A stretch of DNA of 28,715 nucleotides from JAZDOK01 sp043798715 (GTDB taxonomy: Bacteria; Vulcanimicrobiota; JAZDOK01): contig JAZDOK010000086.1 of assembly GCA_043798715.1 (NCBI GenBank), positions 1 through 28,715 of the forward strand, given 5' to 3'. Below, piece after piece: positions 12,160 through 20,355 of this stretch (its first letter is position 1; each line of letters begins with the position of its first letter). The position numbers were made by a program, and so were the translations under genes. The notes beneath the pieces are model-generated. The model was not told where the DNA came from. It was given only the letters and a program-made list of their open reading frames with translations, and searched no databases.

Positions 12160-14346
12160 TCACCAGCGCAAGGATCCGATTAGCATGATGCGCTGTTCCG
12201 GAACGAAGCGGGTACCGGAGTAGTCGCTTTGAAAATGGAGAATTGGGCGCGTATCGAACAGGTTCTGTACAACCAGAGATACACCGCTGCCTGACTTGCC
12301 TTTTCTGTCTTCGGGAAGCCAGCCGATCCGCAGATTGGTTATGAAGCGGGGGAAACGTTCGCCCACCAGGCCGAAGGGGTTTATGCCCGCCTCGTTGTAT
12401 TCCGGAATGGCCTCCTGTGGATATCCCGATCCATAGAGGAAATCGGCGGAGACCAGCCATCCTTTCTTCCACTGGTGGGACAACCCGCCGGTTAACTGCA
12501 CCCGCTGGTCGTCATCGAAGTAAGATTCGATATCACCATCGGGTTCCGGGCTAAGTGGTTTGGCTTCGCCGACGGTGGCGGTCACGAAGCCATTCCAACC
12601 GAGTGGATGCTGAGTATTGATACAAAACTCGATGCCTCTGTAAAGAGCTTTGTCGAAAGTCACCGGAGTGTACAATGGGATATTGCTGTTGGGAATTAAC
12701 ATCCCCATTTCCAACCGGTCCTGATAATCATTGTAAACTAAAGATAACTTGCCGAGAACCTGCCGGGCGGGCTGAAACTCATAGCTTATCTCGTAGGCGC
12801 TCGTCCGCTGAGGCCGGGCTACCGTCCGGCCGGAAGGGTCAAATTCCAGTGGAGGCGGCTGAAAATATCGGTTGTATGACAGATGCAGTGACTGTGTTTC
12901 GGAGAAGGCCAGCGCCAGGTTCAGGCGCGGGCTGAGCTGAGAGCCGGACACCGTGGCTCCGTCATTGAACGTGTCTCCCCGCAAGCCGTAGTTGAATGTC
13001 ATCTTATCCCTGAACAGGGGAAAGGAGTGAGAAAACCAGGCACTGCCGAAAAAACCCTGGCGGGTTGCATCGGCCAGAAACTTTGTGGGAGGCGTGTCCA
13101 GGTTCTTAGGGTTGGGAAGTCCACCCCCGCCCCCCGCGTCGGTTATATCCACGAACTGTTGGGAGTTGATAAAATCGGCCAGGGCCCCTACCTTGATGCT
13201 CTGGGAGTCGGTTGGGCGATAATTCAACTCGAAGGTGGGCTGAAATTGCGAGGTCGAAAGCCGCGTGGTGGCAATGTATGGGGAGCCGAAGTCTTCCGGG
13301 TTGAGTGGTAAGCCGTCTTCAGCCAGTTCGGGGCTCCGCTCTGGCGACATTGGCACAAATAGCGTGTAGATGCCGTTGTTAGTCATGTCCTGGCGTGCCT
13401 GAAGGTACACCAGCCCCAACTTTAAATCGGCGTTCTTCTCGATGACGCGCTTCCATGAGAGAACTCCGAGGAAGCTGTCCTCGGGGATGTCCTGACGCAC
13501 CCCGGCCGCCCCGTTGAGCGGAGTCTGCGGAACGCCCAACCGGCTGTTCTCGTAGGCCAGGGTGAGGCCCAGGAGATCTTTCTCTTTCTTAAGGTTAAGC
13601 CGGGCCAACAGGTTCGTATCGCCGCCATGATTATTCAGAGTCTGGCTTCTTGGATCGGGAGGCTCTTCGCGAAGGTCGGTTTCCCCGTGCTGGGCGCCGA
13701 AGAAGTATTGAAAGTCACCCTTCTTGTTGGAGCCCGCCGCCCGCATCAGGATGTCCGTGGTGCCGAGGGTGCCCACCGTGGGCAAGACATCCAGGCAGGG
13801 CTTGCCGGCACCGATTTGCGGAGATAGATCGATAGTGGGGTTTGCTTCCGAGGCGTCCAGACCGCCTGCCTTAAGGCTCACAAAGTCCAGGAAGCGGGGA
13901 TCGATCCACTGAGAGGAGCGGGTCTCCAGTTGTATGGGCATGGGCATGCCGTCAATGGAGAAACCGGGGCCCTTTTCGTCGCCTCGAAAGTGGACCCGTC
14001 CAAGCGCCCCACCCTCAATACCGGAAAACGTGTTCATCACCGTCAGCAGGGTGGAGTTGGGACCGGCCAGTTGGCGATCGATGAAGTCCGCAGAACGCCG
14101 GGTCTCATCGGTGGGATCGGCTGCCCGCATCATGAGGCGGTCGGCGTGGACCGTGATCGTTTTCTCCTCGCCCTCGCGGTCGAACTCACCGGCCGTCTTC
14201 TTCACGACGGTCTCGCCGGTCGTATTGGCCATGACGAGCTTGCCGGTCGCATCCTTCGCGTGGGCCGCATACGGCAGGAGAAGTACGGCAATTGCAACCA
14301 TAACAAGAAATAATGTTGGAAGGCACTGGCGATAAGGCCGCTGCAT
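12160..14346 (-). CDS. TonB-dependent outer-membrane receptor
   Basis: About 728 residues. A signal peptide is clear: MQRPYRQCLPTLFLVMVAIA, then VLLLPYAAHA and a cleavage site before KDATG. A plug domain follows (LTVMNTFSGIEGGALGRVHFRGDEK, then FSIDGMPMPIQ and VSLKAGGLDASEANPTIDL). The rest is a long barrel with alternating aromatic strands, ending in MLIGSLRW with the terminal aromatic residue needed for outer-membrane insertion. It imports a substrate using TonB-ExbB-ExbD energy. ATG 14346 lies 16 bases from GGAGG, whereas an in-frame TTG two codons upstream (14352) lies at the ideal ten, so that TTG may be the true start. It is divergent from exbB-exbD-tonB. The substrate is not evident. 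Confidence 0.85.
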   Translation of the reverse strand: MQRPYRQCLPTLFLVMVAIAVLLLPYAAHAKDATGKLVMANTTGETVVKKTAGEFDREGEEKTITVHADRLMMRAADPTDETRRSADFIDRQLAGPNSTLLTVMNTFSGIEGGALGRVHFRGDEKGPGFSIDGMPMPIQLETRSSQWIDPRFLDFVSLKAGGLDASEANPTIDLSPQIGAGKPCLDVLPTVGTLGTTDILMRAAGSNKKGDFQYFFGAQHGETDLREEPPDPRSQTLNNHGGDTNLLARLNLKKEKDLLGLTLAYENSRLGVPQTPLNGAAGVRQDIPEDSFLGVLSWKRVIEKNADLKLGLVYLQARQDMTNNGIYTLFVPMSPERSPELAEDGLPLNPEDFGSPYIATTRLSTSQFQPTFELNYRPTDSQSIKVGALADFINSQQFVDITDAGGGGGLPNPKNLDTPPTKFLADATRQGFFGSAWFSHSFPLFRDKMTFNYGLRGDTFNDGATVSGSQLSPRLNLALAFSETQSLHLSYNRYFQPPPLEFDPSGRTVARPQRTSAYEISYEFQPARQVLGKLSLVYNDYQDRLEMGMLIPNSNIPLYTPVTFDKALYRGIEFCINTQHPLGWNGFVTATVGEAKPLSPEPDGDIESYFDDDQRVQLTGGLSHQWKKGWLVSADFLYGSGYPQEAIPEYNEAGINPFGLVGERFPRFITNLRIGWLPEDRKGKSGSGVSLVVQNLFDTRPILHFQSDYSGTRFVPEQRIMLIGSLRW

Positions 14347-14530
14347 ACTCAATTTTCTATTGCCTCCTGATTGGACATATAATTTGATTTGCATGAATTT
14401 CTCGTTTTCTATCGAATATCCTTTAGATTCAGAACTCGACCGAAAGTGCGGCGAGCACGCGAACCAGCAGGAAAGATACGTAGAAGTTGAAGGTCTGCGT
14501 CTTAAAAGATTCGGAAGGAAGTGCCTGCAC

Positions 14531-15196
14531 ATGAACGATTTTTTTACAAACTTGATGAGCCAGGGAGGAGTATTCATGTTTCCTCTGCTGGCCGCGTCGG
14601 TGATTGCCGTCGCGGTGGTCATTGAACGAGTCGTGTATTATTTTAAGCACGAATAGGGCAAAGCGGCATTACGCACCCCTCTGCGCCCCCAGATTTAATC
14701 CGGTCGGACGGAAGAAGCGCTCCAATGGCTCCGCGGCTTGAAAGGGCCTGTCCCGGTCACCGCCATCGCAGCGATTGAGACATGGCACGAGGGGGTGGCG
14801 GCCGCGGAAGCCGCCATGGCGGCCCGTGCCCGGTTGGAAATGCCGAAGTTGCGAAAATTTCTCTCATTTCTCGACACCACCTACTCAGCCGCACCCCTGG
14901 TCGGACTCCTGGGAACCATTACCGGAATGATGGGAACGTTTCGGGTGGTGGCCAGGCAATTATCCCATGATCCAACCGCGGACACGAGCGGGGTCACCGT
15001 GGGAATCGGCGAGGCGCTTATAACGACCGCAACGGGAATCTTGATCGCGGTGACCTGTCTGGTGTTTCATAACCTGTTCCAGTCCTGGTCGGACATCCGA
15101 ATGGACGCGGCTGAAGTGGTGGCGGCTTCCGTCGTGGAGGCGCTTGAGCAGGCCCGTCCCCATCAACAGAAGAAAGAGCAGGTGGATCAAGCGTGA
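14531..15196 (+). pseudogene. exbB: ExbB/TolQ-family proton-channel subunit interrupted by two in-frame stops
   Basis: From ATG 14531 (GGAAGGAAG upstream) the frame reads MNDFFTNLMSQGGVFMFPLL and on through the first transmembrane segment to YYFKHE, then TAG at 14654-14656. Thirteen codons later is TAA at 14696-14698. In the same frame the rest of ExbB continues without a gap: EEALQWLRGLKGPVPVTAIA, then TYSAAPLVGLLGTITGMMGTF (second segment) and GIGEALITTATGILIAVTCLVF (third). There is no frameshift, only two stops in the cytoplasmic linker. A TTG at 14738 could start the C-terminal part by itself. Options are a decayed gene, two assembly errors, readthrough, or a two-piece protein. The stop overlaps the exbD start (GTGA). 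Confidence 0.7.
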
Positions 15197-15633
15197 AGCT
15201 TTTTGGAGATCGTCACGACCGCCGGCCGCGTCTTGAAATTGTGCCGATGATTGACGTGATGCTCCTGCTGCTGGTATTTTATATCCTCTCGACGGTCGCG
15301 CTCGGGCGCCAACAGGGAATTCCGGTGAATCTTCCCAGGGCGGCGACCGGGACGCCGAATGCAATGAACAACGATGTCATGATCACCATCACCCGCGATG
15401 GAGTGTTTTATCTCGGCAAGACGCGAATCCGGGAACAGGATCTGGTCTCCTCGGTGCAGGCCCTGGCGGACAGGACGCCCGGTGGTCTGAAAGCATTGAG
15501 AGAGGCCGGGGTGGTTATTAACGCCGATATGTCCGTGCAGCACCGGCTCGTTGTCACCACTATGGATTCGCTTCGAACCCTGGACATTACCCATTTCCGC
15601 ATTGCCACCGATGCCACGGCAGGGAAGCCGTGA
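15193..15633 (+). CDS. exbD: ExbD/TolR-family energy-transduction protein
   Basis: 146 residues from a GTG that overlaps the exbB stop. A short cytoplasmic N terminus precedes one transmembrane helix, with the essential Asp in LEIVPMIDVMLLLLVFYILS (about residues 14-33). A periplasmic domain follows: GIPVNLPRAATG, then VMITITRDGVFYLGKTRI and VVINADMSVQHRLVVTTMDS, the usual ExbD fold. It carries the proton-motive coupling with ExbB and TonB in the inner membrane. The stop overlaps the tonB start (GTGA), so exbB-exbD-tonB is a tight operon. Confidence 0.9.
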   Translation: MKLFGDRHDRRPRLEIVPMIDVMLLLLVFYILSTVALGRQQGIPVNLPRAATGTPNAMNNDVMITITRDGVFYLGKTRIREQDLVSSVQALADRTPGGLKALREAGVVINADMSVQHRLVVTTMDSLRTLDITHFRIATDATAGKP

Positions 15634-16385
15634 GAACCTTCCGGGCAGCCCTGGTGATATCGATTATTCTTCACTTTCTCCTGGTGCCGTATTTTTTTCG
15701 CTACATGGCGACGGGGGGAGCACCGCCTTTGAATCGGGGAAGGGTTGATGTTTCTTTGGTGATCGTGCATCCCACGCCCACCCCGACACCAGGGCCAACG
15801 CTGACTACTCCAAAGCCACCCCAAAAAAGGCGACCGCCGCCAATCCCCAGTGCTAAGCCGGCGGAGCAATCGATCCCACCGGCAACCGGCAGGAAGCCGG
15901 ACAAAAGCGGGCCCGCGCCGGCGATGCCGAACATTTTGGACATTCATACCCAAACCGGTCCGGCGGTCCATTCGCAAGGAAATGCTGGCACTGCCGGCAA
16001 CCCGGGCAGCTCCTCAGATGGCGTTCCAGGCGGAAGCGGGAGCAGACACGGCGGGCCGCCGGAGGAAAGCGACAAACCGACACCCATGCCGGTGCCGACA
16101 CCCACGCCAAAGGGACCGACCAGGGAGGCTGAGGCCATCAGCGCCCCGAATCCGATCATTCCTGCGTCGCTCCGAACACAAAACATCAAAAGCTACATCC
16201 GGGTCCTATTTGAAATTGGCGCCGACGGGAGCTGTACCGTCACGCCAATGGGCTCCACCGGAAACCCACAGCTCGACGCCAGCGCGATGAGCACATTGGA
16301 GCAATGGCGGTGGCGTCCGGCGTTGCGGGATGGGGTGCCCGTCCCTTCAGTGGTTCGAGTCCGAATTCAATTTACGGTAGACTAA
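15630..16385 (+). CDS. tonB: TonB-family energy transducer
   Basis: 251 residues from a GTG overlapping the exbD stop. One N-terminal transmembrane anchor (about 6-24, AALVISIILHFLLVPYFF) precedes a long Pro/Thr/Gly-rich periplasmic spacer (about 45-170), with many TPTPTP and PPQKRRPPP units. The C-terminal TonB domain starts near SLRTQNIKSYIRVLFEIGAD and includes QLDASAMSTLEQWRWRPALR and VPSVVRVRIQFTV. It connects the inner-membrane ExbBD motor to the TonB box of the receptor encoded divergently. The domain is complete, so this partner is intact even though exbB is interrupted. Confidence 0.9.
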   Translation: MRTFRAALVISIILHFLLVPYFFRYMATGGAPPLNRGRVDVSLVIVHPTPTPTPGPTLTTPKPPQKRRPPPIPSAKPAEQSIPPATGRKPDKSGPAPAMPNILDIHTQTGPAVHSQGNAGTAGNPGSSSDGVPGGSGSRHGGPPEESDKPTPMPVPTPTPKGPTREAEAISAPNPIIPASLRTQNIKSYIRVLFEIGADGSCTVTPMGSTGNPQLDASAMSTLEQWRWRPALRDGVPVPSVVRVRIQFTVD

Positions 16386-16398
16386 AACGGCAGGCACG

Positions 16399-16428
16399 TT
16401 GCGGATTACATCTAATTTGTGCTATAAT
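16399..16428 (+). promoter_or_regulatory. Promoter of the beta-propeller phosphoesterase gene
   Basis: TTGCGG at 16399-16404, 18 bases, then a perfect TATAAT at 16423-16428. Transcription would start near 16435, giving a leader of about 80 bases. The AGAAGGAG site (16502-16509) lies seven bases before the ATG. No riboswitch fold was recognised in the leader. Confidence 0.5.
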
Positions 16429-16516
16429 TTCGTAAACTTAATATCTAATCGGCTATTCCTGAAAGGGTAGAATGTTTGGGGACCATATCGACATAGAAGA
16501 TAGAAGGAGAAAATAA

Positions 16517-19495
16517 ATGGGAAAATCAATGAGTAAATCAGGGCTCATTATAAGCCTATTCTGTGGCAGATTGTCTTTTTCACTATGCGTGAAGAGGACG
16601 TTATGCATTGCCATTATTAGTGTGATGGCGGCTTTTTGCGTGGCCCTTACCGGGGGATGCTCTCAATCCAGTTCTAATTCTCCTGCTCCTCAGCCGCCAT
16701 CCCCTGCTTCCAACGTCCTTCCGAACGGCCGGGTCATTACCCCGTCGGGCACCACCAGCGGCCCGGTGGGCGGCATGCCGTTGAACATCGTGCTCTCCCC
16801 CGACGGCAAGTATGCCATCACGACGTCCAGCAGCATCAATTCAAACCTGTGTTCCGTGCGGGTAAGTGACGGCGCCATCGTCTCAACGATCTCGTATAAT
16901 GCTTTTGACCCCAGCACCCCAAATTTCGGCCTGTATTATGGCCTGGTGTTCGCTCCCGGAAACGCTCCCCCCTACACGCTGTATGCCGCCCAGGGCGGCT
17001 GGGGCACCGTGGCGATGTTCACGCTGGGTGCAAACGGGACCCTTACCCAGACGCCCACCACCATTCCTGCATCGGTTCCTCAGTACACACCGCAGGACCA
17101 GCCGGGAGGATTGGCTCTGGACACGCGGGGCTACCTCTACGTCACCAATACAATTCCCGTCGCCGCGTCTCCAACCACCGGCCATGCAGGACCGTCCACT
17201 CTCTCCATCTTTACGACGGCCGGGGTGCGCCAGGGAACGGGCTACACCTTCCCGGGACAAACCCCATGCTACCCGCAGGCCATCACCGTGAAGTCCGACG
17301 GCAGCGCCGCGTATGTGGCCAGCGAGCGCGACGACTGCGTCTACGTGCTGAACACCACGGTCCCGACCGCTCCGACCCTGACGGCCACTATCAACACCGG
17401 CGACCATCCTGACGCGCTCCTGCTAAACCATGCGCAAACCCGCCTGTACGTCGCCAATGCCGGGAGCGACACCATTTCGGTGATCGATACCACGACGAAC
17501 CGGGTTTTATCCACGGTGCTGTTGCGGCCCTCCAATGTCAGCAACCTGCCGGGGGTCACCCCCACGGGCCTGGCGCTCTCCCCCGACGAGAAAACTTTGT
17601 ATGCCTCTCTTGGCGACTTCAACGCCGTGGGCGTGATCGATACCGCGACCAGCCGGTTGCGCGGCTACATCCCTGTCGGCTGGTATCCCACCGCCGTGGC
17701 CGTGGCGCCGGACAATTCGTGCCTGCTGGTCACCAACGGCTGGGGGACCACCGCCATGAACCCAAACCCGCAGTGTAACACTCTCAACCCTGATGTTTTG
17801 AGCATAAATGAGGCCACCACGCCCCCAAACTACAACTATAGCCCCGGTCCGGGCTATGTGCTTAATTCCATTCCGGGGAACGTCTCCCGCGTCGACCTGA
17901 CCAAGGCTCTCCCCGCTCTGGCCGCCTCGACCGTGCTGGTGGTGCAAAACACCCAGAACACCCCGGCGGCCGGCAGCAGTGCCGCCACCAGCGCCCTGGC
18001 CTTGCTGGGCGTCAAGTACGGCAACATCAAGCACGTCATCTACATCATCAAGGAAAACCGCGGCTACGATCAGGTGCTGGGCGACCTGCCGAAGGGTAAC
18101 AGGGACCCCTCCTTGACCCTTTTCGGGCAGGATATCACCCCAAATCAGCACGCTCTGGCCATGCGTTTCATTCTGCTGGACAATTTCTACAACAATGCCC
18201 CGGTCAGCGGAGAAGGCTGGGCGTGGTGCACCCAGAGCCTGGCTAATGAATTCACCATGCGCAACATTCCGTACATCTACCGGCTCGCTCTGTCGACCTA
18301 CCAATTCGATGGTGGTGCCTTCGGAGGACAGGACACCAACTATATTACGGGCGGTTATCCGGCCTTTGACCAGGATGGCTTCCAGCTCTCTCCGGACGGA
18401 AAGGACGTCCCGCCCATCAAAGCCGTTGCAGAAGCACCGGGAGGATACATATGGGACATGGTGCATGATGCCGGCCTCACCTACCGCAATTACGGGTTCT
18501 TCCTCTCCGCCGGTGTCCCCCAAAGTCCCCCCTATTTGATTCCGGACAACTATCCCACCGTGCACAATCTGCAACCGCCCGGGCATATGCCGGCGCCACC
18601 GGGTCAGACTTCAGGATACACCGACTATGATTTCCGCCAGTTCGACTTCGGTTACGCCGAGAGTGACGCCTGGGTAAAGCACGGCTTGACGGCTGCCCAG
18701 GCAGGATTGAAGACCGTGCCGGCGGTGGGGCCCGCCACGCCCGGGTATTACACGCATTCCACGACGGTACCGCCCCAGCCCAGCCGTTTCTCCGAGTGGA
18801 ACCGGGAGTTCCAGTATATGTTGACGCAGGATCCCACCGGCGGCACCGTTCCCAATTTTATGATGGTGCGCTTCGGGCGGGATCACAGCCTCGGGCTCAA
18901 CCCGACCTTCGGCACCCCTCAATCCATGATGGCCGACAATGACTACGCCGTGGGCGAACTGGTGGACGCGGTCAGCCATAGCCCCATCTGGGAGAGCACC
19001 GTGATTTTCGTCATCGAAGACGACGCCCAGTTCAGTCCCGATCACGTCGACGCCCATCGTTCCTTCGTCCAGGTCATCAGCCCCTGGATCAAACAGGGGA
19101 CGCTGGACTCGCATTTCTACGATACCAACAGCGTGCTCAAAAGCATGGAACTCCTGCTCGGTCTTCCTCCCATGAGCCAGTACGACAATTTTGCCAACCC
19201 CATCATGGAAGGCTGGGACAGCGCTCCCAACAACAATGCCCCATTCGATGCCATCCTGCCGGCCAAGAACATCATCGGGGCTTTAAATCCGCCGCCGTCG
19301 GCTTATAAACGCAATGACCCGCGGCGCCGCCTGGCCTTGCTGTGTGCCAAGATGAATTTCCGGATAGAGGACGCCGCTCCGGTCGGACTGCTAAATGAGG
19401 CCATCTGGATGAGCGTCAAGGGTCCCAATTCGAAGATGCCAAAGCCTCGCTTCAACGAGTTGCAGTGTCTTGCCAAGCCCGGGGATGACGACTGA
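16517..19495 (+). CDS. Lipoprotein: YncE-like beta-propeller fused to a phosphoesterase domain
   Basis: 992 residues. The N terminus is a long signal region ending in the lipobox LTGGC, with Cys48 as the likely lipidated residue. A seven-bladed-type propeller follows (about 75-450) with repeated units such as GMPLNIVLSPDGKYAITTSS, RLYVANAGSDTISVIDTTTN and TGLALSPDEKTLYASLGDFN (YVTN/YncE pattern). From about residue 500 comes a phosphoesterase domain of the phospholipase-C/acid-phosphatase type: IKHVIYIIKENRGYDQVLGD, VSGEGWAWCTQSLANEF, then FVIEDDAQFSPDHVDAHRSF near 830 with acidic and His metal ligands. It is probably an outer-membrane surface phosphatase or phosphodiesterase. It follows tonB by 131 bases and has its own promoter and a terminator. 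The substrate is unknown. Confidence 0.85.
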   Translation: MGKSMSKSGLIISLFCGRLSFSLCVKRTLCIAIISVMAAFCVALTGGCSQSSSNSPAPQPPSPASNVLPNGRVITPSGTTSGPVGGMPLNIVLSPDGKYAITTSSSINSNLCSVRVSDGAIVSTISYNAFDPSTPNFGLYYGLVFAPGNAPPYTLYAAQGGWGTVAMFTLGANGTLTQTPTTIPASVPQYTPQDQPGGLALDTRGYLYVTNTIPVAASPTTGHAGPSTLSIFTTAGVRQGTGYTFPGQTPCYPQAITVKSDGSAAYVASERDDCVYVLNTTVPTAPTLTATINTGDHPDALLLNHAQTRLYVANAGSDTISVIDTTTNRVLSTVLLRPSNVSNLPGVTPTGLALSPDEKTLYASLGDFNAVGVIDTATSRLRGYIPVGWYPTAVAVAPDNSCLLVTNGWGTTAMNPNPQCNTLNPDVLSINEATTPPNYNYSPGPGYVLNSIPGNVSRVDLTKALPALAASTVLVVQNTQNTPAAGSSAATSALALLGVKYGNIKHVIYIIKENRGYDQVLGDLPKGNRDPSLTLFGQDITPNQHALAMRFILLDNFYNNAPVSGEGWAWCTQSLANEFTMRNIPYIYRLALSTYQFDGGAFGGQDTNYITGGYPAFDQDGFQLSPDGKDVPPIKAVAEAPGGYIWDMVHDAGLTYRNYGFFLSAGVPQSPPYLIPDNYPTVHNLQPPGHMPAPPGQTSGYTDYDFRQFDFGYAESDAWVKHGLTAAQAGLKTVPAVGPATPGYYTHSTTVPPQPSRFSEWNREFQYMLTQDPTGGTVPNFMMVRFGRDHSLGLNPTFGTPQSMMADNDYAVGELVDAVSHSPIWESTVIFVIEDDAQFSPDHVDAHRSFVQVISPWIKQGTLDSHFYDTNSVLKSMELLLGLPPMSQYDNFANPIMEGWDSAPNNNAPFDAILPAKNIIGALNPPPSAYKRNDPRRRLALLCAKMNFRIEDAAPVGLLNEAIWMSVKGPNSKMPKPRFNELQCLAKPGDDD

Positions 19496-19520
19496 TACAA
19501 GAAATAAGCAAATGCAATCA

Positions 19521-19556
19521 AGAAGGGGCGGTTCGCGAACCGCCCCTTCTGTTTTT
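19521..19556 (+). terminator. Intrinsic terminator, hairpin repeat copy 2
   Basis: A perfect 30-base palindrome (19521-19550) followed by GTTTTT. Its 22-base GC core is identical to that at 2875-2896. It lies between the ends of the phosphoesterase lipoprotein (plus) and the metallophosphoesterase (minus), again a convergent junction. Confidence 0.8.
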
Positions 19557-19587
19557 ATTCCCATAAAATTTTTGCTGCTTCTCGCTG

Positions 19588-19607
19588 GGACCCAGCGGAG
19601 GCGCCCC
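19588..19607 (-). repeat. Repeat motif beyond the terminator hairpin (copy 2)
   Basis: GGACCCAGCGGAGGCGCCCC, 19 of 20 bases as at 2943-2962, here in non-coding DNA after the stop of the metallophosphoesterase. It forms a small hairpin with the preceding CGCTGG. Confidence 0.6.
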
Positions 19608-19624
19608 AAAGCATGATACTGTTT

Positions 19625-20353
19625 TCAGCAGGGGATGACTTCGCCCTCTAATATTTTCAGAGGGTGGTGTCCGGGACCGGCTTCCAATTTCAACCTCCCG
19701 ATGTGGCTTCCGAAGCACCCCGCCTGAACGATATAGGTGTCCCCCACCCGAAGCGGAGTCTGAATGAGCGTGTGGCTGTGACCGCCGATTATCAGGTGAA
19801 TCCCCTTGACGGCGCGGGCCAGCTTTTCATCGTCACAGCGGCCGAGGTGGGATAGGGCCACGATTATATCGGCCTCTTCCGCCAGGGCTTTGACGTACTT
19901 CTCCGCCGCCTCGGTGGGACTTATGAATCGGAAGGAGGTCACCCTGGCGAGGAGAGAGGCCTCCGGAAACTGAACCGGAGAAAAGCCGAGGAGCCCCACT
20001 CTTATTCCGTTGACTTCCCGGATGAGGTAGGGAGTCAGAATATCTGAGAGAACGCCGCTTAAGTCCTCCAGATTCGAGGCGAGGATGGGAAAACCGGTCT
20101 CCATGGCACGCCGCTTAACCACCGCCCTAAGATAGTGGAACTCCCTGTTCCCCAGGGTCATCGCGTCATACCCGGCCTCCCTCATCCGGGCCAGAATCGG
20201 CTCGTTAAAGCGAAAGAGGGTGTTGGAGCCTAAAATGGCATCTCCGGCGTCCAGCAGCAGCGTACCCGGCCCCTTTGGGTGGTCCTTGAGCCAGTCCAGG
20301 GGCCCGAAGTGGTTGTGAAGATCGTTGGTGTGAAGAATCTTAAAAACAGCCAC
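19625..20353 (-). CDS. UshA-type metallophosphoesterase, candidate UDP-diacylglucosamine hydrolase
   Basis: 242 residues from a GTG two bases after the preceding gene. It is only the catalytic half of a 5'-nucleotidase/UshA-type enzyme: TNDLHNH (Asp11, His13), LDAGDA (Asp38), LGNREFH (Asn69-Arg70-Glu71), ALSHLG (His169) and IIGGHSH (His192, His194). The C-terminal nucleotide-specificity domain is absent, and there is no signal peptide, so it is probably cytoplasmic. The usual GNHE has become GNRE. UshA relatives split UDP-sugars into UMP and sugar 1-phosphate, the same bond broken by LpxH in lipid A synthesis, and LpxH has GNRD. Its place at the end of the lpx operon supports that role, but it is inferred. 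A plain nucleotidase or glycolipid phosphatase is the alternative. Confidence 0.8.
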   Translation of the reverse strand: MAVFKILHTNDLHNHFGPLDWLKDHPKGPGTLLLDAGDAILGSNTLFRFNEPILARMREAGYDAMTLGNREFHYLRAVVKRRAMETGFPILASNLEDLSGVLSDILTPYLIREVNGIRVGLLGFSPVQFPEASLLARVTSFRFISPTEAAEKYVKALAEEADIIVALSHLGRCDDEKLARAVKGIHLIIGGHSHTLIQTPLRVGDTYIVQAGCFGSHIGRLKLEAGPGHHPLKILEGEVIPC

Positions 20354-20355
20354 GC

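Noticed and set aside
12187..13311. Several open frames on the other strand of the TonB receptor
   Set aside because: They have no ribosome-binding sites or recognisable domains and lie fully inside a well-supported receptor gene.
14352..14530. A riboswitch or cobalamin-type element between the receptor and exbB
   Set aside because: I looked for conserved core motifs in the divergent region and found none. Only a TATAAT at about 14378-14383 and weak -35 candidates are visible.
14654..14698. Stop-codon reassignment (such as pyrrolysine at TAG) in exbB
   Set aside because: The second interruption is TAA, and TAG ends other genes in the window normally, for example tuf and rplA, so one reassigned codon cannot explain both.
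17507..18586. A 359-codon minus-strand frame inside the propeller-phosphoesterase gene
   Set aside because: Its translation is low-complexity Gly/Val/Arg-rich, as expected from the complement of GC-rich coding DNA. The plus-strand protein is clearly real.
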